NCBI RefSeq assembly: GCF_000721935.1
Contig: NZ_KL585389.1
Coordinates: forward strand, 98,423 to 106,549
Source of the DNA: Streptomyces sp. NRRL WC-3549
GTDB lineage: Bacteria; Actinomycetota; Actinomycetes; Streptomycetales; Streptomycetaceae
DNA: 8,127 nucleotides
Direction of reading: 5' to 3'
In this document: positions 1-6,438 of the stretch, piece by piece
Position numbering within the stretch: position 1 is the first letter of the stretch
Layout: every line of letters begins with the position of its first letter
Made by a program: the position numbers and the translations under genes
The notes under the pieces: model-generated
Told to the model about the DNA's origin: nothing
The model's database searches: none
What the model saw: only the letters and a program-made list of their open reading frames with translations

Positions 1-2074
1 TCCCCAGGACCTTGCCCGAGCGCCGGTTGCCGATCCGGTACCAGCGGTCCGCGAGCCACGCCGTGCCCCGCGGGTCCGCCAGGGGGAAGGAGGAGATCCG
101 CAGCCGCGCCGCCCCCATCGGGACGAGCGTGACGTCCTCCACCGGCTCGGTGCTGCGCGCCGGGGACGGCTGGAGCGGCGCGACCACGTGCTCGTCGTCC
201 GCCGTCCACTCCGGGATGCGCCGTGCCCTGGCCGTGATGCTCAGGGGCGAGCCGCCGAGCGTGAACGGGTTGGCTCCCACCGCGCGTTCGGTGCGGGGGC
301 GGAGGGAGGCGGCCGGGTCCCGGGGGTCGAGCAGGAGGCCGTAGTTCCACGGGCCGGTGGCGTGCACCTCGTACGCCGGGAACCGGTCGGTGCCGCCGAT
401 GCGCCGGTACTCCTCGCCGATCCGCAGGGAGTACGTCAGCGGTCCCCGGTCGACGCTCACCGAGCCGTGGTTGTCCGCCCAGGTGCGTACGGTGGTGCGC
501 TGCGGGAAGCGCAGGGTGACCCGGTCGCCGTCCGCCCAGGCCCGCTCGATCCGGGTGAAGGCGGGGCCGGCCGGTGCGGCCACCCGGCGGCCGTTGACCT
601 CGACCACCGGGTCGGCGCACCAGGCGGGGACCCGCAGCACGAGCGGGAAGCGGAGCGCTCCCGGCGCCTTCAGGGTCAGGGTGACCGTGTCCGCGAAGGG
701 GTAGTCCGTCTCCTCGGTGAAGGTCACCTCCGTGCCGTCCGCGACCTTCGCGGTGACCTCGCAGGCCGCGTACATCGAGGCGGCGAGCCCGCCGTCCGGG
801 GTGGCCAGCCACAGCTCCCCGGTGAAGTAGGGCCAGCCCATGCCGTAGTTGTGCGGGCAGCAGCGGTACTGGTCGACGCCGGGGAGGTACGCCTGCATGG
901 CGAAGCCGTTCTGGAACTGGCGCCGCCCCTTGGGCACGTCGTCCAGGTCCACGCTGTTGGCGCTGGTGATGTAGTGGACCGCTCTGCCCGAGGGGTCCAG
1001 GGAGGCCGGCAGGGAGTTGAAGGCCAGCTCCTCGCAGCGGTCCGCCCACAGCGGGTCGCCGGTGATCCGGGTGAGCAACTGGTGGCTCGCCATGAACTCG
1101 ACGATGCCGCAGGTCTCGAAGCCCTGCCGGGGGTCGCCGTGCCCCTCGCGGACGTTCTCGTCCCCGGCGAACCCGCCGCCCGGGAACTGCCCGTAGCCGT
1201 CCATCGCCTTGGCGTACGTGCCGTAGGTGTCGCGGGTGTCCTGGGCCGAGCCGCTGCGCAGGGCGTACTGGGCGGGTTCGCGGAATCCCTGGGCGATGTT
1301 CACGTTGTGCGGGTTCACCAGGTTGTCGCCCCAGTCCGCGCCGTACCGGTGGATCGTGTCGGCGAGGTCCAGCAGGAAGGTGTCGCCGGTGCGGTTGAAC
1401 AGCCAGAAGACGCTGTCCAGCCCGTCGCCCCAGCGCAGGGCGATCCAGCTGGTGTCGAAGGCCCCGCGCCCCTGCGCGCTCATGAAGCGGAAGAACCGGC
1501 TGAGGAACGGGATGATCCGCGTGTCGCCCGTGTACTCCTGCCAGGAGCGCAACGCCTGGATCAGCGGCAGGAACGGCCAGAAGTCGGGGCCGCCGTTCAG
1601 CGAGGTGCGCAGGGGCTCAGGGCCGAAGAAACCGTCGGAGCGCTGGGTGGCCAGGATCGCGTCCATCCAGCGGTGGGTGGCGGCCAGCGCCGTCGCGTCG
1701 CCGGTGACGATCGCCAGGTGGGTGTAACCGCGCAGCCAGTAGGGGAGTTCCTCCCAGCCGTCACGGTCGGGGTGCGCCCAGCCGGAGGTGGTGAAGTCGA
1801 GGAAGTGCGAGAACTCCTCGTACCGGCCGCAGAGTCCGTCGAGCTGGAGCCGGAGCTGGCCGGCCAGCCAGCCGCGTGCGGTGACCCGCCCGGGCGGCAG
1901 TCTCAGGAACGCCGTCGGGTGCAGGGGCGCGGCGTTGGGGGAGTAGTGGCCCCCGCGCGCGGCCGGGGCGGTGCTTCCGGCGGCGGTCGCCGTGGTGGCC
2001 CAGCGGCCGCCGGCGGTGGTGGCCGCGGCGGTGAGCAGGGCGCCGGTGAGGAGTTGTCGTCGGTTCAGGGGCAT
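1..2074 (-). CDS. Secreted DUF1680/GH127-type beta-L-arabinofuranosidase with start of a ricin-type module (C-terminus cut by window edge)
   Basis: Reads open from an ATG at 2074 to the left edge (691 codons, no stop). The N-terminus MPLNRRQLLTGALLTAAATT is a twin-arginine signal, so the enzyme is probably exported folded. The body reads as an (alpha/alpha)6-barrel DUF1680 protein. It has the family's metal/catalytic set: a GFETCG segment (Glu320, Cys322) and RCCPHN (Cys405, Cys406). These correspond to Glu338, Cys340, Cys417 and Cys418 of Bifidobacterium HypBA1, where Cys417 is the nucleophile; Glu306 in GDENV is the likely acid/base. A beta-rich C-terminal part ends in LRISSFPLA near residue 660. 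The last visible residues, WYRIGNRRSGKVLG, look like the opening of a ricin-type (CBM13-like) lectin domain, making the protein longer than the roughly 660-residue HypBA1. A modest GCGGAG ribosome site precedes the ATG. Family is confident. Substrate is less so, because GH127 relatives (GH146 and uncharacterised clades) share these motifs. It is divergent from the sugar importer. Confidence 0.87.
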   Translation of the reverse strand, partial: MPLNRRQLLTGALLTAAATTAGGRWATTATAAGSTAPAARGGHYSPNAAPLHPTAFLRLPPGRVTARGWLAGQLRLQLDGLCGRYEEFSHFLDFTTSGWAHPDRDGWEELPYWLRGYTHLAIVTGDATALAATHRWMDAILATQRSDGFFGPEPLRTSLNGGPDFWPFLPLIQALRSWQEYTGDTRIIPFLSRFFRFMSAQGRGAFDTSWIALRWGDGLDSVFWLFNRTGDTFLLDLADTIHRYGADWGDNLVNPHNVNIAQGFREPAQYALRSGSAQDTRDTYGTYAKAMDGYGQFPGGGFAGDENVREGHGDPRQGFETCGIVEFMASHQLLTRITGDPLWADRCEELAFNSLPASLDPSGRAVHYITSANSVDLDDVPKGRRQFQNGFAMQAYLPGVDQYRCCPHNYGMGWPYFTGELWLATPDGGLAASMYAACEVTAKVADGTEVTFTEETDYPFADTVTLTLKAPGALRFPLVLRVPAWCADPVVEVNGRRVAAPAGPAFTRIERAWADGDRVTLRFPQRTTVRTWADNHGSVSVDRGPLTYSLRIGEEYRRIGGTDRFPAYEVHATGPWNYGLLLDPRDPAASLRPRTERAVGANPFTLGGSPLSITARARRIPEWTADDEHVVAPLQPSPARSTEPVEDVTLVPMGAARLRISSFPLADPRGTAWLADRWYRIGNRRSGKVLG

Positions 2075-2117
2075 CGTGGGGGCTCCGCTTCTGCCTGGCA
2101 GGAGGGGGTGCGGCCGG

Positions 2118-2131
2118 CCGGAGTGCTCCGG
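2118..2131. promoter_or_regulatory. Near-palindrome CCGGAGTGCTCCGG in hydrolase leader
   Basis: Six of seven base pairs are symmetric around the centre, with one mismatch in the central step. The GGAG..CTCC arms resemble the TGGGAGCGCTCCCA type of operator known for the Streptomyces LacI-family regulator CebR, but only 9 of 14 positions agree. It lies 44-57 bases upstream of the hydrolase ATG, so it could also simply fold as a small hairpin in that leader. Function unproven. Confidence 0.25.
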
Positions 2132-2181
2132 TGCGTGACGAGGGCTGCCGTCGTGCGGGTGCGGGGGAACGGCGGCAGGGC

Positions 2182-2195
2182 TTTCAACGTTGGAA
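2182..2195. promoter_or_regulatory. LacI-family operator-like palindrome, hydrolase side
   Basis: TTTCAACGTTGGAA is symmetric at six of seven pairs around a central CpG, with a perfect CAACGTTG core at 2185-2192. A central CpG flanked by A/T is typical of LacI-family operators, where the hinge-helix leucine inserts at that step. The site is about 107 bases upstream of the hydrolase start and shares its AACGTTG core with the site at 2363-2374, which fits control of both divergent units by the LacI-type regulator encoded at 7552. Confidence 0.65.
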
Positions 2196-2325
2196 AGTTG
2201 GGCGTCGGCCGTATGACAGCACGCCGCCAAGCCTGTGTCCATAGGGGGCGCGCGAGTTGATGCGAGGCGCTCCCGGTGAGGCGCCGGTGGGGCCGGCGGC
2301 TCGGTACGACACATTTTGGAAACGC

Positions 2326-2346
2326 GGTGGCAACGCTCTTGCCGCC
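2326..2346. promoter_or_regulatory. Interrupted dyad overlapping the -35 of the importer promoter
   Basis: Arms GGTGGCAA (2326-2333) and TTGCCGCC (2339-2346) are complementary at seven of eight positions and separated by CGCTC. The right arm contains the -35-like TTGCCG. Its sequence differs from the AACGTTG sites, so if it is real it would bind a different regulator. It could be chance in GC-rich DNA. Confidence 0.3.
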
Positions 2347-2368
2347 TGCGCCGACCCGCCTATATAAC
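2339..2368 (+). promoter_or_regulatory. Predicted vegetative-type promoter of the importer operon
   Basis: A -35-like TTGCCG at 2339-2344 is followed after 18 bases by TATAAC at 2363-2368, or after 16 bases by TATATA at 2361-2366. Either pairing fits the main housekeeping sigma factor. The TATATAA run is the most AT-rich stretch of the intergenic region, which is striking in this genome. Transcription would begin near 2374-2377, giving a leader of roughly 170 bases before the binding-protein start. Confidence 0.6.
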
Positions 2369-2374
2369 GTTGTA
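2363..2374. promoter_or_regulatory. LacI-family operator-like palindrome over the -10, importer side
   Basis: TATAACGTTGTA is symmetric at five of six pairs around a central CpG and matches the left site in its AACGTTG core. It covers the -10 hexamer and likely start site of the importer promoter, so a bound repressor would exclude RNA polymerase. The centre lies exactly 180 bp from the centre of the left site. The LacI-type protein encoded at 7552 is the obvious candidate ligand. Confidence 0.7.
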
Positions 2375-2425
2375 AACCGAGCCGCCGAGAGGCCGCACAG
2401 GCCCTCATGAACGCCGTACGCCCAG

Positions 2426-2444
2426 CTCGCGACGGGGTCGCGAG
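2426..2444 (+). promoter_or_regulatory. Perfect hairpin in importer 5' leader
   Basis: CTCGCGAC and GTCGCGAG pair perfectly (8 bp) around a three-base GGG loop. It lies about 50 bases inside the predicted transcript and 100 bases before the start codon. There is no following T-run, so it is not a simple intrinsic terminator; a 5'-end stabiliser or part of a leader structure is possible. Confidence 0.4.
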
Positions 2445-2500
2445 GGGTGCAGAGTCATCTGCCGCCGAGCGGCCGATGCACCAATCAGCCATGCCCGACC

Positions 2501-2518
2501 GCGCGCCGAACGGCGTGC
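2501..2518 (+). promoter_or_regulatory. Short hairpin just upstream of the binding-protein ribosome site
   Basis: GCGCGCC and GGCGTGC pair over seven positions (one G-U) around a GAAC loop. It ends 12 bases before the AAGGAG ribosome site at 2531-2536, leaving that site single-stranded. Such structures arise easily by chance in GC-rich DNA. Confidence 0.25.
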
Positions 2519-2546
2519 CGTCATCCCGCCAAGGAGCGTCCCGCGC

Positions 2547-3632
2547 ATGATGACCCAGCGTCGATCCCGTACCCTCGCAGCGGCCTGCCTGCTCGCCGCC
2601 ACCGCCACGCTGGCCGCCTCCGGCTGCTCCAAGTCGGAGACCTCGGACAACGCCGGCAGCGACAGCAGCCAGGGGGCCCAGGCGGCCGAGACCCCCGAGT
2701 CGAGCTCCGGCGCCGGCTGCTCGCTGACCACCTACGGCGCCCCGAAGCTGGACCTGAAGGACGCGATCGTCGGCTTCTCCCAGTCGGAGAAGGAGGCCAA
2801 CCCGTTCCGTATCGCCGAGACGCAGTCCATCAAGGACGAGGCGGCCAAGGTCGGGGTCAAGAAGCTGCTCACCACCAACGCCCAGTCGCAGCTGTCGAAG
2901 CAGATCAGCGACATCCAGGACATGCTGTCCCAGGGCGCCCAGTTCCTGATCGTCGCGCCGCTCAACTCCGACGGCCTGGAGCCGGCGCTGAAGGCCGCCG
3001 CAGCGAAGAAGGTCCCCGTCCTGACCATCGACCGCAAGGTCAACTCCACGGCGTGCAAGGACTACGTGGCCTTCCTCGGCTCCGACTTCGTCGAGCAGGG
3101 CAAGCGGGCCGCCGACGCGATGATCAAGGCGACGGGCGGCAAGGCCAAGGTCGCCATCCTCCTCGGCGCCTCCGGCAACAACGTCACCACCGACCGCACC
3201 AAGGGCTTCGTCGACCAGATCAAGGCCGAGGCCCCCGGCATCGAGATCGTCGCCCAGCAGACCGGTGAGTTCGCCCGTGACAAGGGCCAGCAGGTCATGG
3301 AGCAGCTCCTCCAGTCGAAGCCCGGGATCGACGCCGTCTACGCGGAGAACGACGAGATGGGCCTCGGCGCCGTCACCGCGATCAAGGCCGCCGGCAAGAA
3401 GCCAGGCAAGGACGTCAAGGTCGTCTCGGTCGACGGCACCCGCAACGCCGTCCAGGCCCTGGTCAACGGCGAGTACAACGCGGTGATCGAGTCCAACCCG
3501 CGCTTCGGCCCACTGGCCTTCGCCACCGCGCAGAAGTTCTACGCCGGTGAGGAGATCCCCGAGAACGTCATCATCACCGACCGCGCCTACGACGACACCA
3601 ACGCCGAGGAATCGCTCGGCGGGGCGTTCTGA
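2547..3632 (+). CDS. YtfQ-like sugar-binding lipoprotein of a CUT2 ABC importer
   Basis: This 361-residue protein should sit outside the membrane as a lipid-anchored sugar receptor delivering substrate to the importer encoded downstream. The first 27 residues form a lipoprotein signal: arginines at 5, 6 and 8, a hydrophobic stretch, then ASGC with Cys27 as the lipidated residue. A Ser/Gly/Glu-rich linker (28-57) follows. The type I periplasmic-binding fold (Peripla_BP_4) starts near residue 73 with AIVGFSQSEKEANPF. IVAPLNSDGLEPAL, PVLTIDRKV, GEFARDKGQQVMEQLL and AENDEMGLGAV follow in the order seen in E. coli YtfQ, the galactofuranose-binding protein. Cys58 and Cys170 may form a disulfide. 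The ATG at 2547 is chosen because AAGGAG (2531-2536) lies 10 bases upstream; ATG at 2550 is an in-frame alternative. It is the first gene of the operon. Family confident; ligand (galactofuranose, L-arabinofuranose or a short oligosaccharide) inferred. Confidence 0.92.
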   Translation: MMTQRRSRTLAAACLLAATATLAASGCSKSETSDNAGSDSSQGAQAAETPESSSGAGCSLTTYGAPKLDLKDAIVGFSQSEKEANPFRIAETQSIKDEAAKVGVKKLLTTNAQSQLSKQISDIQDMLSQGAQFLIVAPLNSDGLEPALKAAAAKKVPVLTIDRKVNSTACKDYVAFLGSDFVEQGKRAADAMIKATGGKAKVAILLGASGNNVTTDRTKGFVDQIKAEAPGIEIVAQQTGEFARDKGQQVMEQLLQSKPGIDAVYAENDEMGLGAVTAIKAAGKKPGKDVKVVSVDGTRNAVQALVNGEYNAVIESNPRFGPLAFATAQKFYAGEEIPENVIITDRAYDDTNAEESLGGAF

Positions 3633-3657
3633 CCCCTCCCGACCCGGCGACGGCCCC

Positions 3658-3692
3658 GGCCGCCGTGGTGCCCGCACCGGCCCACGGCGGCC
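3658..3692 (+). promoter_or_regulatory. Intercistronic hairpin between binding protein and ATPase
   Basis: Arms GGCCGCCGTGG (3658-3668) and CCACGGCGGCC (3682-3692) are perfectly complementary over 11 GC-rich pairs around a 13-base loop; a nested GGTG/CACC pairing inside the loop is an alternative. It begins 26 bases after the binding-protein stop. No T-run follows, so complete termination is unlikely. The usual role at this place in ABC-importer operons is to protect the upstream mRNA from 3' decay or to attenuate read-through, giving more binding protein than membrane components. Confidence 0.6.
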
Positions 3693-3745
3693 CCCGGGCC
3701 GCCCGACCCTTCGAACAGTGGAACAGCGGAAGGCCGAGACCCCTC

Positions 3746-5425
3746 ATGGCACCACCCGAAGCAGAACCTCAGGCCCCGGAGGCGGCCGTCGGGCCCGAGC
3801 GCTCCGCCGTGCTCGAAGCCCGTTCGGTGAGCAAGCGTTTCCCCGGTGTCGTCGCCCTCGACGACGTCTCCTTCTCCCTGCGCCCGGGTGAGACCCACGC
3901 GCTGGTCGGCGAGAACGGTGCGGGCAAGTCCACCCTCATCAAGGTGCTGACCGGCGTGTACCGGCCCGACGGGGGAGAGCTGCGGATGTCCGGCGAACCG
4001 GTCCGGTTCGCCCGGCCGTTCGAGGCCCAGCAGGCGGGGATCTCCACCATCTACCAGGAGGTCAACCTCGTCCCGCTGATGAGCGCGGCGCGGAACATCT
4101 TCCTGGGCCGCGAGCCCAGGAACCGCCTCGGCCTCATCGACTTCACCCGGATGCACCGGGAGGCCACCGAACTGCTCGACGGATTCGGCGTACGCGTCGA
4201 CCCGCGGCGCCCGCTGCACACCCTGGGGATCGGCACCCAGCAGATGGTCGCCCTGGCCCGGGCCGTCTCGGTCAACGCCCAGGTCGTCATCATGGACGAA
4301 CCCACCTCCTCGCTGGAACCGCGCGAGGTGGAGACCCTGTTCCGGGTCATCGACGGTCTGCGCGACCAGGGCATCGCCGTGCTCTACGTCAGCCACCGCA
4401 TGGACGAGCTCTACCGCGTCTGCGAACGCGTCACCGTGCTCCGCGACGGCCGACACATCCACACCGGTGACCTCGCCGGACTCGACCGGATGCAGCTCGT
4501 GTCGATGATGCTCGGCCGCGACCTGGCCGAGGTACGCAGGGAGGGAGTCACCAGCTTCGCGGCCGAGGGGCACGAGGCGGCCCGCACCCCCGTGCTCACC
4601 GCGAAGGGGCTCTCCAGCCGCCACCAGCTCCACGACGTGTCCCTGTCGCTGTACGCGGGCGAGGTGCTCGGTCTCGGCGGACTCCTCGGGTCGGGACGCA
4701 GCGAGACGGCGAAGGCGCTGTCCGGGGCGCTGCCGCTCGACTCGGGCGAGATCGCCGTCGACGGCGCCGCGTTGAAGCGCCTCACACCGGCCGCCGCGAT
4801 CCGGGCCGGGATCAGCCTGCTGCCCGAGGACCGCAAGGCCGAGGGGATCGTCCCCGGGCTCTCCGTACGCGAGAACATCGTGCTGGCCGCCATGCCCCGG
4901 CTCTCTCGCGGCGGCGTCGTCTCACGCGCCAGGCAGGACCGGATCGTCGACATCTTCATGAAACGCCTGCGCATCAAGGCGTCCAGCCCCGAGCAGAAGG
5001 TCGGCGAACTCTCCGGCGGCAACCAGCAGAAGGTCCTGCTCGCCCGCTGGCTCTGCCTCGAACCCAAGGTGCTGCTGCTGGACGAGCCCACCCGCGGCAT
5101 CGACGTCGGCGCCAAGGCCGAGGTCCAGAGCCTCATCGACGACCTCGCCCGGGAGGGCCTGGCCGTCCTCCTCATCTCCTCCGACATCGAGGAGCTCATC
5201 GAGGGCGCCGACCGGCTCGTCGTCCTGCGCGGCGGAGCCGTCGCGGGCGAACTGGAGGGCGACGAGGTGGACGAGAGCCGACTGCTCGAAGTGCTCGCCG
5301 ACCACGCACCCGCCCCGGACGCCGCCCCCGCGTCCGGCCCGCACGACGAACCCGTACCACCGGGCGCCGAACCCGCGCCCGCGCGGCAGGCCGCGGCCCC
5401 GGCCGCTGAGGAGGACCCCCGATGA
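3746..5425 (+). CDS. Double-domain CUT2 sugar ABC importer ATPase (YtfR/RbsA type)
   Basis: A 559-residue cytoplasmic ATPase with two fused nucleotide-binding domains that drives import through the two permeases downstream. Domain 1 (about 22-270) has an intact Walker A, GENGAGKST at 55-63, an altered signature LGIGTQQ at 160-166, Walker B with Asp184/Glu185, and switch His217. Domain 2 (about 290-515) has a degenerate Walker A, GLLGSGRSE at 312-320 (Arg in place of Lys), an intact signature LSGGNQQK at 422-429, Walker B Asp446/Glu447, and Asp480 where the switch His would be. This is the usual CUT2 pattern: one complete composite site and one degenerate site. The last 45 residues are a Pro/Ala/Glu-rich, probably disordered tail not typical of the family. 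The ATG at 3746 is preferred, with GGAAGG 12 bases upstream. An in-frame GTG at 3665 would place the start inside the intercistronic hairpin. The stop overlaps the next start as ATGA. Confidence 0.93.
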   Translation: MAPPEAEPQAPEAAVGPERSAVLEARSVSKRFPGVVALDDVSFSLRPGETHALVGENGAGKSTLIKVLTGVYRPDGGELRMSGEPVRFARPFEAQQAGISTIYQEVNLVPLMSAARNIFLGREPRNRLGLIDFTRMHREATELLDGFGVRVDPRRPLHTLGIGTQQMVALARAVSVNAQVVIMDEPTSSLEPREVETLFRVIDGLRDQGIAVLYVSHRMDELYRVCERVTVLRDGRHIHTGDLAGLDRMQLVSMMLGRDLAEVRREGVTSFAAEGHEAARTPVLTAKGLSSRHQLHDVSLSLYAGEVLGLGGLLGSGRSETAKALSGALPLDSGEIAVDGAALKRLTPAAAIRAGISLLPEDRKAEGIVPGLSVRENIVLAAMPRLSRGGVVSRARQDRIVDIFMKRLRIKASSPEQKVGELSGGNQQKVLLARWLCLEPKVLLLDEPTRGIDVGAKAEVQSLIDDLAREGLAVLLISSDIEELIEGADRLVVLRGGAVAGELEGDEVDESRLLEVLADHAPAPDAAPASGPHDEPVPPGAEPAPARQAAAPAAEEDPR

Positions 5426-6438
5426 CCCAGGCCGCCGTCACCCCCTCCCCGGGCCCCGCGCACCCGGAGGACCCCGTACCGCGCGACCGGCCCGCCTCCC
5501 CGCTCGCCCGGTTGCGTGACCCCGCCTGGTACCAGGAGTACGGCGTCTACGTGGCCGTCGCGGTGGTGCTGCTCTTCAACGCCGTGTTCACCGATCACTT
5601 CATGACCGCCGACAACTTCCGCACCCAGCTCGTCCAGGTCGCGCCCATCGTCATCGTCGCGCTCGGCATGGCCCTGGTCATCGGCACCGAGGGCGTGGAC
5701 CTGTCCGTCGGCTCGACCATGGCGCTCGCCGCCGCCTTCCTCCCCCTCTACCTCGGATACGGGCTCGTGCCCGCCCTGGTCGTGGCGCTCCTGGCGGGCG
5801 CGGTCGTCGGAGCCGTCAACGGCGCCCTGGTCTCGCTCGTCGGGCTGCAACCCATCGTCGCCACCCTCGCCCTCTTCGTCGGCGGCCGGGGACTGGCCCT
5901 GGTCATGGCCGACGGCCAGCTCAAGCAGATCGTCAACCCCGACCTGCTGTCGCTGGGCACCGGATCCTTCCTCGGCGTGCCGCTGGTCGTCTGGATCGCC
6001 GGGCTGCTCGCCGGCGCCGTCGCCTTCCTGGTCCAGCGCACCACGTTCGGCCGGCAGATCGTCGCCGTCGGCGGCAACCGCTCCGCCGCCGCCCTCGCCG
6101 GACTGCCCGTGAGGCGGGTACTGATCGGGGTGTACGTCCTGTGCGGCGTCCTCGCCGCGCTCGCCGGGATCCTCGCCACCGCACGGCTCACCGCCAGCGA
6201 CCCGTCCTCACTGGGCACCCTCATGGAACTGTCCGCCATCACCGCCGTCGTCGTGGGCGGCACCCCGCTCAACGGCGGCTCCGTCCGGGTGCTGGGCACC
6301 GTGGCCGGGGCCCTGCTCATGCAGCTGCTGCGCGCCACCCTCGTCAAGCACGACCTGCCCGACTCCACCGCACAGATCGCCCAGGCGGCCATCATCGTCG
6401 CCGCCGTCTACGTCGCCCGGGAGCGTCGGTCCCGATGA
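5422..6438 (+). CDS. CUT2 sugar ABC importer permease, first subunit (YtfT type)
   Basis: This 338-residue integral membrane protein belongs to the BPD_transp_2 (RbsC/YtfT) permease family. A Pro-rich cytoplasmic N-terminus of about 45 residues is followed by a series of hydrophobic segments, probably eight to ten membrane helices. The family hallmark appears as LVIGTEGVDLSVGSTMALAA near residues 86-105, a variant of the usual ITGGIDLSVGS. The cytoplasmic coupling segment reads VGGNRSAAALAGLPV, where CUT2 permeases contact the ATPase. A late glycine-rich motif, VVGGTPLNGG, is also conserved. A strong GAGGAGG ribosome site (5408-5414) lies inside the ATPase gene, and the start overlaps its stop by four bases, so translation is coupled. 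It presumably pairs with the second, different permease to form the channel. Whether it corresponds to YtfT or YjfF is inferred from gene order only. Confidence 0.92.
   Translation: MTQAAVTPSPGPAHPEDPVPRDRPASPLARLRDPAWYQEYGVYVAVAVVLLFNAVFTDHFMTADNFRTQLVQVAPIVIVALGMALVIGTEGVDLSVGSTMALAAAFLPLYLGYGLVPALVVALLAGAVVGAVNGALVSLVGLQPIVATLALFVGGRGLALVMADGQLKQIVNPDLLSLGTGSFLGVPLVVWIAGLLAGAVAFLVQRTTFGRQIVAVGGNRSAAALAGLPVRRVLIGVYVLCGVLAALAGILATARLTASDPSSLGTLMELSAITAVVVGGTPLNGGSVRVLGTVAGALLMQLLRATLVKHDLPDSTAQIAQAAIIVAAVYVARERRSR

Larger units (their letters stand above)
2075..2546. promoter_or_regulatory. Divergent regulatory region between hydrolase and importer operon
   Basis: No convincing gene lies in these 472 bases. 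They hold two AACGTTG palindromes, a promoter facing right, a further dyad over its -35 region and two hairpins in the presumed leader of the importer mRNA; each has its own entry. Base composition is less extreme than in the flanking genes, with AT-rich islands at about 2181-2197 and 2311-2376, as expected for promoters in this kind of genome. I could not define a convincing promoter for the leftward hydrolase gene. The best guess is a weak CATACG -10-like hexamer (complement of 2209-2214) just upstream of the left operator, with no good -35. Confidence 0.75.

Noticed and set aside
188..2260. 690-codon open frame on the plus strand opposite the hydrolase
   Set aside because: It is antisense to a gene with clear GH127 motifs. 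Its product is a Gly/Arg/Val/Gln-rich sequence with no recognisable domain, as expected for a shadow frame in very GC-rich DNA.
2312..2324. TTTTGGAAACG as a third operator
   Set aside because: It does not form a symmetric CpG-centred palindrome and lacks the AACGTTG core.
2184..3677. 497-codon open frame on the minus strand opposite the binding-protein gene
   Set aside because: Low-complexity Leu/Gly/Asp-rich translation that crosses the operators and promoter; the plus-strand lipoprotein gene explains the region.
3658..3692. Rho-independent terminator ending the binding-protein transcript
   Set aside because: The stem is strong, but no run of T follows and the downstream genes have no visible promoter of their own; read-through with processing is more likely.
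3665..3745. GTG at 3665 as the ATPase start (27 extra residues)
   Set aside because: It falls inside the arm of the intercistronic hairpin, and the added residues have no similarity to the family. ATG at 3746 has a GGAAGG site upstream.
4411..5850. 479-codon minus-strand frame opposite the ATPase/permease junction
   Set aside because: Ser/Arg/Gly-rich shadow without domains, crossing a well-supported gene boundary on the other strand.
6141..6434. Upstream in-frame extension of the second permease to 6141
   Set aside because: The extra 98 residues are Arg/His/Pro-rich and come from reading the first permease gene out of frame. ATG at 6435 with the ATGA overlap is the natural start.
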